Below, one piece after another: positions 29,295 through 43,482 of a stretch of 64,000 bases of DNA. The position numbers and the translations under genes are program-made. Origin of the DNA: Paraphaeosphaeria minitans (taxonomy: Eukaryota > Ascomycota > Dothideomycetes > Pleosporales > Didymosphaeriaceae); contig WJXW01000010.1 of the NCBI GenBank assembly GCA_015832175.1, forward strand, positions 1 through 64,000, read 5' to 3'. The notes under the pieces were generated by a model. The model searched no databases. It had not been told where the DNA came from and was given only the letters and a program-made list of their open reading frames with translations. Position 1 is the stretch's first letter. Every line of letters begins with the position of its first letter.

Positions 29295-31250
29295 GCTTAC
29301 TTTATCTATAGCCTAGGCATATAGGGTGTTACCCTAGGTCCTATTCTTCGCACTACTAGCGTCTATAAGAATAATAGCCACTTAGACCTTACTATTTAGC
29401 ACTTTAATATTAGTAATAATAAAGTAAAGACTATTGCTAAGTTCTTTAGCTTAGGCACTAGGGAGGCTCTATTAAAGCGTGGATACTATAATGCCAACAT
29501 TAATATAGGTATCTAGTATACTACTACCTCCTTTTATTTTCCTCCTTCTTTTCTAATTAACTATTACTACACCTACTACTAGAATAAAAGTAGAAAGAGT
29601 AAGCTCTATTTTAGTAGTAAATACAGCGTTTCCTATCTAGAAGGCAAGCTACTAAACTAGGGAGAGTGTAATAAGTGCTAGATAAATAGTAACTATGCCT
29701 CTTACTCTTTTTATTATAAGTTCTAGTCCTAATTCCTTATTACTTAAGCTAATATCTCTTTCCTTTTAGGTAAGCTAGCTAACCCTAGCACTAGTCCTTT
29801 TATAGATAATATTATTTTAGCTACTGATATCCTTTCTATTTATATAACCTGCTCTTAGGCTCCTTCTAGTCGCGCTTCTAAGGCTGTTTCTACCCTTAAT
29901 ACTTTCATTCCTAGGGAGCCTATAAAACCTTAATACACTATTACTATAAACTATAGTCCTCTTTCCTTAGTAGCCCTTTAAGATTATTCTTAAAGGTCTT
30001 TTAGAGGTTCCCTCTAGTCTCCTCCTAGTAGTGCTTTATTATTTTAGGGTTTTAGTCCTCTCGCTTAAGGGGGTTCTTATTCTAGCTCTAATTATAGATC
30101 GCCTAGTCCTAGATTACCTATACGCCTAGATTCTCCTACTAGGGAGAATACTCCTCTTTAGCCTCAGCTATTCTTTTAGTCCACTTATTCCTAGTATTCT
30201 TATTCTAGTTCTCTTTTACCTTATTAGTAGTCTATTAATTAGGCTACCTAAAATCGTGCTAGATCTCTTCTTTAGTTTAAAGTAACTAGGGCCTCTAGCT
30301 CTATAGAGCCCTAAACCCTAAATACTTATTAGTCCTACTGCTACTATAGAGATAATGTTGCTATTAATAATAAGAAGGATAATAATTAGTGCCCTAATAT
30401 ATCTTTCTCCCTCTCTTTTGCTAACTACTTATAGTTAGCTTTCCTAGTTCTGTATTAGGAAAGGATTAGGCTAGTTTAATATAATATTAGACTCTAAAGT
30501 AGATACATTTTAGTCTATATTAAAATCTAATACTTCTACTCTCTTTAAAATAACTACCTTTAGTAAATTATCTCTTATCTATATAGGTAGTATAATAGCC
30601 TATTAGAGTTCCTTCTTCTGCTCTACCCCTCTAGTTCTTATAAGGCTATCTTTAACTTCTAAGCTAGAATTACTATACTCCTCCCTCTCTTTAACCTCTT
30701 AATAGCGTAGTAGTTTTAGCAGCTTTAGCAGTAGGGTCTAAGAGTTAATTAGTAGGTCCTTAGGTATAATCCTTATCTTTCCCCTTAGTACCTGTGCTTT
30801 ATTATCTAAGATATACTAGTAGAAGCGCTTAAGCCAGTTACTATATATAGTATACTAGAATATAGCTCTATTAAGCTCTTCTAGTTAGTGATATAACTAG
30901 CTAGGGTAGTTAATAGAGATTTAGTAAGGGCCTAGCTAGTAATCCCTTATCTTTGCAGCTATTAACTTGTCTATAGCCCTAATTAAATTCTAAACTAGCA
31001 CTAGGTCTCCTTTATAAAAGTCTTATTAATAGGCTTTACTAAAATCCTATTACTCTACTCCCTTAAGGCGCATTCTTCTTAACCTAAATAGCGCCTCTAA
31101 AAGTTTATCGCCTCTCTATTCTAACTGCTTAGCCCTTAGGGCAAGTAGATCTAATCAGTTCTCTACCTCTAACTATAGTAGAGTCTACTAGCTTTTAATC
31201 GCCAGCTTAATAGGCAGTATAGGTTAAATACTAGTTATTATCTCTATAGG
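29295..31250 (+). pseudogene. Long plus-strand frame in E, opposite to gag-pol
   Basis: From GCT at 29295 a single frame stays in register for more than 600 codons. All in-frame stops I read are TAA or TAG, none TGA, which is what RIP does to Gln codons, so this was once an open gene on the plus strand. Readable parts: IYSLGIQGVTLGPILRTTS, FFSLGTREALLKRGYY, GECNKC (a possible metal-binding CxxC), a Ser/Pro/Gln-rich middle, and a Leu/Ile/Tyr-rich helical C-terminal half. Element F carries the same frame at ~23,300-23,849 and 52,508-53,426. It lies 3' of pol in the antisense direction, like the antisense extra genes of some plant Gypsy elements. I recognise no family. Upstream of 29295 (from ~29,030) coding-like sequence continues in another register, so the true start is unclear. 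Confidence 0.65.
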
Positions 31251-31299
31251 TGCTAACCCTGTGCTTTGTTAAATTAAAACCCTCTTAGCCTATACTACT

Positions 31300-34200
31300 A
31301 TAGGTAAATTACATTTCTAATTATTTCCTAGCTTTGTAAGCGCTATAATAAGTAATTAGTAACCTTATTTAACTAGCCCTTAAGCCTTAGAGTTATAGAA
31401 GGAAGCTTAAATGCAGTGTATCCTATAGTGTTTAGCTAGTGCTTTAACTACTAATTTGTTTTTAGGCCCCCTATTTACGCTTAGTTAAGGAAACACCCCC
31501 TACCTATAGATAATGTCCTTATAAAGGAACTTTATAATACTTTCTAAATCTGCTCTAATAAGCGCTCTAGCTTTAGGCTATCCTAAGGCGTATTCCCTAG
31601 TAATAATAAGGAAGGATTTTTAATGCTTACTTATAGGCATATAGGTAATATTAATAGTCTATTATTTAAATAAGGTCCTAGGGTTACTAATCTTGAGGCT
31701 TGTCTCTATCTAAGTACCTTATTTAGCAGTATAGATAGTATATTTCTTTAGCTTAGTTTAAATTGTCTTAAACTAGCTCTTCTACTAGAACTAAGACTAG
31801 GTTATAGCATTTATAGCCTAGATTTTTTTATAGTAGAGGTGCTAGTAAACCTCCTAAATAAGTGCCTTTTAAACATCTAGGTTATTAATTACCCTTTAGA
31901 TAGTAAGATTTAGGGTTAACTTCTTAAATAGTAGGTTCGCTTTCACAAAAAAGGTTTAGGCCTTCTTTGTCTATAAAAGGCGGCTTTTCTAGGGTATTAG
32001 CCTATTAGGTCTTTTTCTAAATAGTAAGAACCTCGCTATCTCTTCTAATTTTTCTAAAAAGTCTTTGCTAAGAATCTAGGCCTCTTATAAAATAAACACT
32101 AAGCTATTATTATGCTTCTCTACTATATAGTCTATAAAGGGACCCAGGTCTTCTTCTAATTCTTCTGGCGCTGTCTATCCTTTAGGTTAGGGGTACCTTA
32201 ATAATCTATTAGTAATAACATTTTATTTTCCTAGCCTATAGATAATTTCAAAGTTCTATAGCAGTATTATACCTAGCTATTAGTTTATTACTAATCCAGA
32301 GAGGTCGGTAGAAGACTAGTTAAGCTATAAAATTAGAGTAGCCACATTTGTTTTAATAATAAATTAGGTCCTATACAGGTACAGCGTAAACTTCTTTAGT
32401 GCCTATACCACTACTTTATATTTAAGCTTAGTTAAGTGCTACCTTCATTCTGCTTTAGACTATAGTGTACTTTTAAACTACACTAGGTGGCGCTTTATAT
32501 CCTCTCCTACTTGCTTAATATAGGCTCCTCCTCCTTATAAACTTACGTCTACACAGACGAAGATCTACCTTCCTAATTTATAATTAAGAGTTATTAGAAC
32601 TAGTGTAGTAGTAATACTCTCCTTTAAAATATTTATTAATTAGCGCTTAAGATCTTCCTACTTTTATTCTTAGCTTTTCTTAGTAAGTATGTATAAAGGT
32701 TTTGCTTTAATAGAAAAGTAGAAGATCTATTAGCAATAGTAAGTATAAATCCTAATAAACTATTAGACTTCTCCTTAATTTGTGCATTGTTTCTAGTATA
32801 GAATCTTAGCTACTTTCTTGTCTTGGGGCGATTAGCTATTAGGCGATACCTTATATTCTACAATTTCTATTTGGTTTACTCCCTAGAAGGATTTTATTCC
32901 TAATATAGTAGTATAGGCCCTCTCTAGGTTAGTAAGTACCCTATCTAGCTACATAATATATTAGAGCACAAATTAGCGTACCCTAGGAAGGGCTTTATTA
33001 TCTCTATAGGTTGACTTTAGTCCTGCCAATGCAATATTATTAATAAAGGGTAAAGTATTAGGGAAATGCCTCTAAAGGATTATTAACATAGCTCTCTAGA
33101 AAACTCCTAGTAAATTTATTGCACTTTATAGTAGTGTGTAGTGCCTTACTAGGCCTATAGGTATTTAGAAAGCTATTATATCTCTTAAGGCTGTATAGAG
33201 CGGTATCTAGTTAAACCCTAAAAACAGATTAACTAGAGAGTAGATTGCTCTACCTCTAATCCTCTCTAAAAACTTATTAGCTAAGGGTAGGAGATTAGCA
33301 TCTCTTTCTAAAACCTTATTATAGAACTAGGCGTTATTAATTAATTAGTACCCTTTGTCTTTCTTTAGTACTAGGAACTAGGGGTTTTAATATTAGCTGT
33401 TGCATATTTTAAGGACTTTTTGGTTAATCTAATCTAAAATTATCTAGTATACTATAGGCACTAGCTTTTTTAGGCAGTTAAAGCCTCTTACCTACTAGGC
33501 TTTGTGTGGGATAGTCTGAATCTGGTATAAAGGCATAATACCCTTACTAATAGTTATTATCTTACTAAATTCCTAGGCTAGAGCTGCCTTCTAATAGAAT
33601 ATTAGCTTATAGATAAGTAAAATTTCTATAGGTTTTAGCTAGTCTCTAACATTTATCTCCTTTAGTTGTTTAGGTGTTAATTAGTGCCCCCTTCTAAAAT
33701 CTGCATATCTAGGTTTAAACATTCCTGAATATGTATCTAGTTAAGGTCCCTAAAAAGCTATTATAGCTTATTGTTGTTTAATAGCTCTTTCTCTCTAATC
33801 TAATCTCTCTACCTCTAATAGGCGGTTTCCTCTTAGGTTATCTATAGGCTAAACTTTATTTACTACCTTCTTATACATAGTGTAGGTAATCCTTAATTGC
33901 CTAGCTGCTATTACTTAACGTTCTTGCGCTTATTATTTAATTAATTCTACTTAACTAATTTCCTACTTATCTTCTCTATCTTCTACCTCTTTATCGCTAA
34001 GGTATACACTAATAGGGTAACCCTATAGTAAGTATACTTCCCCTATAAGTGTACCCTTTACACGTTTCCTAAATCTTTATTGCTTATCTTATAGTTAGAA
34101 AGTAGTAGAGTGTCTAACCTAAGGAAAGAGACTGTTCTTTTCCTATCTATAGAGGTAACCCTACATAGGCATTAGCCTATTAGGGTAAACTCTATAGCTA

Positions 34201-36200
34201 ACTAAGCAGCTATTATAAAGGGGGTGTCTAGGATAATAGGCCTCCTAACGTTTCTTATAATCTTAAAATAAGTAGGAATTATAATTAGCCTAACTTTAAG
34301 TAGTACACTATAGGTAGTTCCTATATACTTATCTAAATCTCTACTAGCTCCTACTATACCTAATTATTCTTTAGCAGGTAAGTAGTTCTAATCTTAGTCC
34401 TAGATTATAATATTAAGTGCCCTCGCGGTAGTATACCTTATAACATTTAGTTCTAATCCTAAGTTAAGCAGAACCTCGCAGTGGCTTCTAAGAATAGTAA
34501 TAAAATAGGTAGGGAGTTTTGCTAGAATACTCTAAACTCCTATCTATTCTTCTAGCTTAGTATAACTTTAGAGGTTAACCTTATTAGTTTCTTCCTAATA
34601 TCTATCCTACACCTCTCTAATACTATATTAGGTACTTTGTACAGCGTTTCCTTGTGCAATCTAGTATAGCCTAGGGCGCAACTTCTCTATTATTACTTCT
34701 AATAGGATAGCAGGTTCTTAAAAGTGGTCCCAACTTTGTTTTTCTATTAAAACTTGTCTTTGTTATATCTCTATAAAGACATTCCCTAATTTACTCCTAT
34801 CTAATTAGTTATTAGGCTCCTTTTCCTTCCTAGAGAGTAGTTGCTAGGCCTTTAAATATAGTTTATCCTAAGAAAATATTAATCTAACTATAATGCCTTT
34901 TACCTCTTAGGTTAGTGCTGCTATTAGGATAGAATTAGTATTTAGGGTGTTAATAAGTGCAACTAGCTCTTTATTTAATAGAGGAGTAGAGACCATTTAA
35001 GTACCCTTCTTTCTACTAGCAGCCTTAGCTTCTAGTATAGCTTAGACAATACTCTTCTCTATTATTTAAGTAGGTTTAGAAGCTCTTTAGTTTACTTCTA
35101 TAACTACTACTTACAGCACTAATTTATTGTTATTAATTACTAGTAGAGGAGATCCTAGGCGGAATTCTCTAATCTATAGCTAGGGATTAATCCTAACCCT
35201 TCTTTCCTAAAGGTCTCTTGTTTAAGCTACTAACACTAGTTTACTTACTCTAGCCCCTATAACCCTTTTAATACTTAGTTAGTTCTATTATTCTTGTTAG
35301 CTCTTTTCTACTACCCTACTCCTAGTAGTATTTACTTCCTTAGTTATATTAACTTCCTTAGATAGGTAGGAGACCTCTAATAGAGTAGCGTAGAAGGCTT
35401 TAGCCCTTTTTATTACTTCTATCTCTAGCTCCTAGTCTCCCTGCTTACTATTTATTAACCCAAAATGCGATTAGCCTAATTCGTGTTTAAAATAGGCAGA
35501 GGCTTTCTTACCCTCTAGGCCTAGCACCTAGCTAAAATTCTTCTCTAAATCCTTATTAGTAACGTTAAAATACTATTTAATCTCCCTAAGTAGGTACTAG
35601 AGCTGTGCATCTCCCTAGGAGTGGGGTATAGGCCCCCTAAATTTCTTTATCTAAAGGTGTTTTAGGCTATAGTAGAAGTCGAAAAACTAGCTATTAGTGT
35701 TAAAGATTTTATAGTACTAACCTTTTTTAATAAGGCTTTAGCGCTAGGGGCAGTCCTTTACAATGTGCCTAGTCTCTTTATAGGTTCTATAAGCCTAGGC
35801 TTAATATTCCTAATCGCAAATCACCTAAGTACCTGCACTAGGGTTTATAATAGGGTTATAGGAGCTTTTAAATAACCTATTATTGCGTTCTATATAAAGG
35901 GTTAGCCCTATAAGCTTATTAAAAGCGTATTAGTTGTTAGCTAGCTTATTAAGAATAAGACTAGCAGTAGTAGGCATAGAAGCCTTCTATTACTTTTATT
36001 CTTCTATAGTAAGGGTAAGTCCTCCTATCTTTATAATAACCTTTTAGACTTACGCATCTCCTTCTTCCTTATAATTTTTATTTCCTCCTATTCTTGTTTC
36101 CTCCTATACCTTAAAGAACTTCCTAGGTAGTAGGATAAGTAGAATTACTAACAAAGTAGCTTTAGAATAAGCTAGATTTATAGTAACCTATCTCTCCTCC
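31300..36200 (-). pseudogene. E gag-pol remnant
   Basis: Minus-strand Ty3/Gypsy polyprotein, RIP-eroded. Zinc knuckle at 35750-35791: the order C-x2-C-x4-H-x4-C is visible with two Cys turned to Tyr, ending RHIVKDCP. RT: VLKKDKGY.LINNA (33,330-33,380), LVNLFLGFN, then FINNIALAG (near 33,024-33,052) in place of the catalytic FLDDI. RNase H end: IIYRLGK.NVITNRLLRYP near 32,200. Integrase should follow at 31,300-31,900 but is not clearly legible. The RT signature (YRLIN and F.DDI) is unlike the chromovirus RT of A/C/D, so E is a different Gypsy lineage. Confidence 0.75.
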
Positions 36201-37191
36201 TACTACACAGCCCTAATTACCTTATCCTAGTCTCTACACTAGCGAAAGAAATTGTATATTTCTTACACCTAATAGGTGTTCACATTACCTCCTTTTAGGT
36301 AACTCTCTATTAGCATTCTATGTATAACTATAGTTTTATTGTCTTAGCTAAGACCTCTAAAAAAAGGAGTCCCTACTTCTATTTACACAATCTATAATTA
36401 GGTAAAAGTAGCTTAAGTATAGCTATTAAACTTATAGAAGTAGTTATTTAGTGTAATAGGCTACTAGCTTACTTTATTAAGCTAGCTCTTAAGGTAGACT
36501 CTAGTTAATTTTTAGTATTCTAAGTCTATTAATAAGTACTTAGAGTAAAGTATCTTCTAAAAGTCTTCCTAGTTAACTAAAGCGCTTCTATAGACTAGCA
36601 GCTTTATAATATCCCTTTAATAGGTGCCTAAGTAGAAGTAAGGTAGCTTTTATTTCTTAAGCTCCTTACTCTACCCTACTCTTTCTACTTAGAAGTTATA
36701 GTCCTTTAGAAAGGCAGTAATATTAATACTACTAAAGTTTAGTGCGTTGCTGTTGTTTAGGCTTAAAGTAAACTAAGCCACGTTTCTCTTTTAGGAGAAG
36801 CCTCCTATTCCTAGTCCTCTATTCTTAAACTATTTTCTTTTGTCTATGTCTTCTAAAAGGTAATTAGTAATACCCTAGCTTATCTGACTAGTGCTGCTCT
36901 TAGCAGGGGTAGTTAAATAAATAGGGTTATTATAAAACTTATATAAATCTATTTTGTCTTTTTTTTTATTTTTCTTCTGTTGTCTGCTTATTCTTATATT
37001 AGTTTTCTGTTAGCGATTTAGCTTTAGGTATACGGATAACAATCTCGCTTAATAGAATCCTACTACTAATACCTTACTTCCCCTTTTGTCCCTAACTTAA
37101 TTATTACTTAGACTAGAATTATTTAGGGTCTATTACATTCGCTCTTTCTAGGAGTCTAGTGGCCACTTAAAGGTCCTCCAGTCTGTTACTC
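36201..37191 (-). other. E gag start and leader
   Basis: Probable gag 5' end, then from ~37,020 the leader sequence that also appears at 12,318-12,480. It is interrupted at TACTC (37187-37191) by element A; the leader resumes at 43899. Confidence 0.6.
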
Positions 37192-37602
37192 TATTAAATC
37201 CAAGAGGGTAGCTAGTCCTAAAGGGTTAAGGTTGGTTCTCGGGCAGGAGTACTTACAGAAGGTAGAAGGTCTTGTTGATACAATAGTATCTTACAAAGTG
37301 TAATAAGTTAATAATTTGGTCTGCTAGAATCCAAACAATAGATTAAAAAATAGATTAAACATAAGTATAGAGAGCCTATCCTTACGTTCCTATATACTTT
37401 AAGCAATTAGTGGACTAATCGCTCTAATTAAACTAATTAAGTACTAATTAGTTACTTAGTATATTAAGTGCTTAGTCTAATTAGTTGTCTTAGCACTCTA
37501 ATTACACTAATTAGGTTATGTAACCTTTTGTGCCGCGCCACTTAAACAATAAATATAGATACATATAAAGATCCTAGGAGGCCTAGCCTTTAGATCTTAA
37601 TA
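37192..37602 (-). repeat. A left LTR (3' LTR)
   Basis: 411 bases, exactly the length of its partner. In plus orientation it starts TATTAAATCCAAGAGGG (TG eroded to TA) and ends AGATCTTAATA. Confidence 0.94.
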
Positions 37603-37899
37603 TTATCTCTTTCTTTACTAGGATTTATCCTTAAATTATGTATCTGTGTCCTATGCCTAGTTATAACTAGAGCTTACCCTATGTTATAAGTAGCGTTAGC
37701 TTACTTATACTATGCCCTAATAACCCTCTAAGTCTAGCACTACTTATTACTATTACCTAACTAACTTTATTAACTCTTTTAGCAAAGTTATAGTTAAGAA
37801 GTGCTTAACGTGTATAAAATATAACTATGTTTATAAAATTTACGTTTAGTCTAGAAGATATAGGGAATGCGTTTATTAAGGTTAATATTGCAATATACG

Positions 37900-40800
37900 C
37901 GTTTTAGAGTCTAAGTTTAAGCGTTTATTAGCAGAGAAAGAGAAATTGCGTATATAGATAAAAGAGTTAAGAGAAACGTAGGAGGCTATGTTTAAGGCCT
38001 ATAAGAAGGCGTTAGAGAAATTACAGGTTATATATGCGCGCGAAGATTAGTTACGTTAGTAAATAGACTTACTAAATAAGTGTGCTAAAGATGTGATAGT
38101 AGTTAAAAAGAAGAATATTAAGGAGGCTAAATCTTATAAGGCTGTTAATCTAGTAGTTAATAAGACTTTAGGTCCCTTCTTATCCCCTGCGACATAGAGC
38201 GCTTTTAAGGATTTCCTATTAGAGTTCTAGGATAATCTAGTGCCTTTACTATCTTAGGTACAAATGTTATTGTGCTGTGTAGGTTATTAGTAGAATTCTC
38301 TAATCTTTTATTAATAGTTTCCTAGGTAGTTCTCTAGTTTCTAAGTGTTTTCGCTATATAAGTAACCTTTCCACTTAATAAGGTACGCGTTACTATGCTA
38401 ATTATATTCTAGAATTCTTTTAACCTTAAATTCATTTTCTTCCTTAGTTCTGTGGTAGAAGGCGGTTCCAACTAGTGTATTAGGGTCTACTAGTTCTAGT
38501 AGTAATATATAAAATACTAGGTGTATCTTTGCATGTAACGGTAGTTCTAACTTATAGTTTATTAGTAATATTTGCTTAGAAATATAAAATAGTCTAATTT
38601 TAATATAATCTAGTTTCTTGTGTTTCTTCTTCTAAGTTTAAAGGTTCTTCGTAAGTAGATATACTTTATCCCCCTTCTTTAGCTAAGGTGCTATTTTTTG
38701 TTTTTAGTTTTAATATAAAATTAATTGCTACTAAGCTTTCTTAAGATTCTCTTAGAGTTATTAGTGTATTTTCTTTATGTTTTCTGCTATATCTATGGCT
38801 TCTTTTACTTTAATTGTCGTACGAAATTGTTAATTAAAGAGATGTGGGTGTCTTTTATAGTTTACATAGAACAGTGTATGTCCTAATGCTACTAATACTT
38901 TGTTATTATAGGCTAACTGTGCTATAGGTAATAATAAAATCTAGTTATTCTTTTAACTATTATAGTAGATACGTAGGTACGTTTCTATAGTTTAATTTGT
39001 ACGTTCTGTCTGTCTGTCTATTTATAGGTGGTAAGCTGTTAATAGCTTTTCTTTTATTCTAAGTAGGGCTATAAGTGTTGTCTAATAATTTAATGTAAAG
39101 AGCTTATCTCTATTACTAATAATTATTTTTAGGATTCTGTGGTATCTAATTAGTCTGTCTAGAATAAGAAAGGTAAGTTCCTTTGCCGTTATTCTCTTAA
39201 GGCATGGAATGAGCTCAATATACTTAGTTAGTTGGCAGACTATTACTAGTATACTATTATATTTAATTCCTGTTGTTAGATCCTTAGAGTTTAGAATTCC
39301 TGTAATAAAATCTATAGTAATGTCTTCCTATAGTGCTGTTAGTATTCTAATTACTTATATCTCTCTATATTTAAGATATATGCTGTGTTTGTTTCTCTGG
39401 CATTCTACACATTTATAGATATAAGTTGTTACAGCTTCCTTAATTCCTTTAAAGGTATAATTCTTTTAGATAAGTTCTATTGTCTTTATAATACCTAGGT
39501 GTCTGTACATAGGGTTATCGTGGTATTATTAGATAATCTTGGTCTGTAGATATTCTAGAACTTTTTGGTTAATTACTAAAAGTTAATTTAGTTCCGCTAT
39601 TAGCTTTAGAGATCTATCTTTGGCTTTGCGAAGGATTGCGGAGAAGGTTTTTGCCTTTTCTCCTACTAGATTACTTTATTAACTAAGAGCGTCTGCTCTA
39701 CTATTTTCTTTTCTAGCTACATAGATAATTTTAAACTTATACTACCCTATAGTTTACAACTATCTTTATTATTATGGCGTAAGTTCTTTTGTTGTTGTGA
39801 ACCTTAGAAGGTTCTTATAATTTATGTAGATTTCTAGTGTTAAGTAACTAAGCGCGTAAATCCTCTAGTGCTTTAAGGCTTTAACAATAGCGTAGAGTTC
39901 TTTATTATATACGTTGTATTGTGTTTTAGCGTTATTAAATTTGCATAAGTAGTAGGTAATTAGGTACTATTTACTATTACGTTTTTATTTAGCGTAGGCG
40001 CTAAGCGTAAGATTGCTAGCGTCTGTTTTAAAGCGTAGTGGTTTATTACTTCTAAAATAAATAAGGATAGGTTCTATAATATATACTGTCTTAAGGAGTT
40101 AGAATAACATTCCACACTTATTTATCCATTTAAAGGGTACGTCCTTCTTTATAAGATTTATTAAAGGTATTGTAACCTTTACGTAATTTTGGATAAATTA
40201 TTAATTAAATCTATAGAATTCTAAGAATTCTTAGATGTTCTTGGCTATCTTTAGTATTAGCTAGTTCCTAATATATTTAACTTTACTTAGTGCTATCTTA
40301 ATTCCTTCTGTAGTAATAATATGTCCTAGGAATTCAAGTTATTTAACGTTAAACTTATATTTCTTAAGTTTAATACAAAGGCATACTTTGTCTAGTGCTT
40401 TTAGTATTATTTGTACATGCTTAGTGTGGTCTAATTTGTTTTTAGAAAAGACGAGGATATCGTCTATATATGCGATAATAAATATGTCTAGATGTTTACA
40501 GAGTACGTTGTTAATAAGTGCTATAAAAGCTGCTAGTGCATTTGTGAGTCTAAATAGCATAACTTTATACTTAAATAGTCTATAGCGTAATTAAAACGCT
40601 GTTTTCTATTCTTCACCTTTTTTAATTTGTATAAGGTAGTAACTGTCTCTTAGATCTATTATTATAAATATCTTGGCTTAAGATAGTTAATCTCGTAACT
40701 TTATAATATTTAGTAGTAAATATTAGTTCTTTATTATTATGTTATTAAGTTATTAGTAGTTAACGCATAGTCTGTCTAATCTATTCTTTTTCTTAATAAA

Positions 40801-43200
40801 TATAAAAGGGCTTACTGCTAGTAACTTTAATAGTTATATATATCCTTTCTTAAGGTTTATCTTAATAAAATTACGTTCTTTAAGGAGTTCTTCTCCTATT
40901 TTACTATATAGTAGTCTAAAGGGTAGCGTCTTCCCTTCTTCTAGGTCTATCGTAAGATTCTAGGGTTAATGTTTAGGTAGGTTTACTTTTCCTTCCTTTT
41001 CTATAAATATGTGTATCTATTTCCTGTACTCTCTTAGTAAGGTAAGGGGTGTACTATTGTCCTCCTTCTTACGCTTCTTAATCTAGTAGTTCCTACTAGT
41101 GTCTGCTAAGGTGTGCTTCTGTTTTTTAACTATCTATTATAGTATTATGTTGTTAATAACTCCCTTATTTACTATTATTTTTAGTTAATGTGTAGGCTTT
41201 ACTTGTAATATATAATTATAGTGTTTAAATAATATTTTCTTTGTACCCTAGTTAATTTATAGGTTATGTATTGTTAACTAAGGTAATTCTAAAACTAACT
41301 TATACTTAGATTCTAGTAAGATATCTAAAGTAAGTTCCTCTCTATGTCCTTAGACTGTTATTGTGGTAGTAACCTCTTAGTATATCTAAGGTGTCTTAGG
41401 CATTAGGGATCTATTCGCAATATAGATAATATAGGATACTTCTTTCTCTAATATTATAAGTCCTGCTCGTCTTACTATCTAATAAGATATAAAGTTCTTT
41501 CCTACTCCTAAGTTTATAAGAGCTTAAGCCTATATTCTTTTAAGCTATACTAGTAGCTTAACTAATACTATGCTTACTATAGCATTTAATTTAATAAAGG
41601 TATTTTCTTATCTAAGTTTAGGCCTAAAAAAGACATCTATTCTTATAGGTTGTAATTAAGTTCTAGTGTCTAGTATGCGTTTCTAAGCATTTGCTTCTGT
41701 TATTATTTTTAAGTATATAGCTTATATAGATTATTTTCTTCTTCTTCCTATAAGGATGTTCTTCTGTTTTTCCTCCTGCGGTCTTTACTGTTCCTATGTA
41801 CTAGTTAAATTAGTAGTTCTATTATTACTTCTTATATAGGGTAGTTTACAAAGCTGTCTAAGTGTTTAGCTATATAGTAGTATTTGTAGTCTTGGTTTAG
41901 ACACGTGTACTAGTACAGTTATATATAGTTTCTATTAATAAGTATATTATAGCATTCGTTGCCCTTTGGCGTAAGGTAAGGAAAGTATTTTACTTATTAT
42001 TTATCCTAGAGGTGTTTATTGTAAGCTATAATAGGGTAGTCTATCTATATCTATCTATAGCGCAGTTTCCTTTTAGGTTATTTCTTATTCTTCTCTTTTT
42101 CTACCTTATGTTATGCGTATATTGGTTCTTCGCAATACGTCCACATACAGAATTAGTATATAGGATTTTAGTAGTCTAGGTAGTACTTTAGTACATAGCC
42201 TAATTCCTTATTTTTGTAAGTTTGTATCTCTTTTAGTGCCTAGTAGGGTTCTATATAGTCCTAAATATTTAGTTTATACTTAGGTAACATAGGGTTGTCT
42301 TCTTCCCGCCTACTTTATAGGTAAGGAGTAGGAGATCTTAGTATCTCTTCTACGTCTTCTACGTTATAGTATACATTAGAGTCGTTTTCTAGATCTTTGT
42401 ATAATTATAAGTTAGGTGAATCTAGTTACTTACTTTACTCTAGTATAACGCGTTAGTAACTAAATAGCGTTGTAATAACTTCCTATTCCTTATTAGGTTC
42501 TTAGTCCTTAATAGTTAGTATGTTTAACTTAGTTTAATAGACTTTGTTCTTTAATCTACAGTTCCTAGCTATGTGGCCTAGTTTACTATATGTAAAGTAT
42601 TTATAGGTCTTAGTTATTAGTTATTAACTTCTATTAGAGACGCGTTTATTAGGCTACTTAGGGCCTATTCTTCCTCTTTTTCCTTTACTTATATAGTTAA
42701 ACTAGACATCTTCTATTAGTTTGTATCTCTAGTAGTTCCTTAGCTATTACTTTTAGACAATTCTAATAGGGTTCTTATAAACTATTTTTGCTAGTTGTCT
42801 AAAGCTTATTACTCTAGGGTTTTAGTAGAGCTCTTATTGCAGTAAAAACCACTCTCTATTAATCCTAATAGTTTCTTTGTATAGTTCCTTAAGGTTAGCA
42901 ATTCGTGCACTACTACATAAGAGTTCCTTATATAGTTTCTATTTAAGTCCTTATTTATACATGTCCTAAAGAGATTTATTATCCTAGTTAAGTTATATAG
43001 TGTATCTACGAAACTTGGCTATATACTTAGCTACTAATTATTTCTAAGTTATAGTCTAAATCTTTACTTTTACAATAGAGTCCTTATTAGTAATCCTAAA
43101 GAGTTATTTAAGGCATTTCTTAAAGTTATATAATTCTTAATAATGTTAACTATATTAGCGTGCTTATTCGTGTAATCGTTGTTATTGTTGTTGTGGTCTA
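37900..43200 (-). pseudogene. A gag-pol, chromovirus type, RIP-damaged
   Basis: Read on the minus strand: gag with a zinc-knuckle remnant near 42,560-42,600 (KLGHIARNCR end, with Cys-to-Tyr/Phe changes); RT around 40,250-40,850, including an intact stretch 40339-40560 with catalytic AYIDDILVF and SKNKLDHTKHV; RNase H ~39,700-40,100; integrase ~38,850-39,550; chromodomain region ~38,290-38,440. Many in-frame TAA/TAG codons make it inactive, although the catalytic Asp pair survives. Homologous to D (plus strand) and C (minus strand). Confidence 0.8.
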
Positions 43201-43482
43201 TTCCTAGGTACTTTTTAAGGTAGGAATAAATCTATAATCCTACATCTCCTCGCATGTATATTACTATAAAGATAACCTTTTTCTTATCTTTAAGGGGTTT
43301 ATCTAAGTTAAAGAAGTAGAGGTCTAACTAGAGAATCTAGACGTTAGTTTAAGATTATTCGCTAAAGTAGAGATTAGGTTTATACGCCTTACTACTATCC
43401 TTTATAGGAGTAATCTTGGCGGCACCTAAAGCTGTGGAAGAGGTAGGAGTTCGTGAAATACTTATATTAAGAGTGTTTAAGA

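Noticed and set aside
39209..39418. Small plus-strand frame (69 codons)
   Set aside because: It lies antisense to the integrase of element A and has no support of its own.
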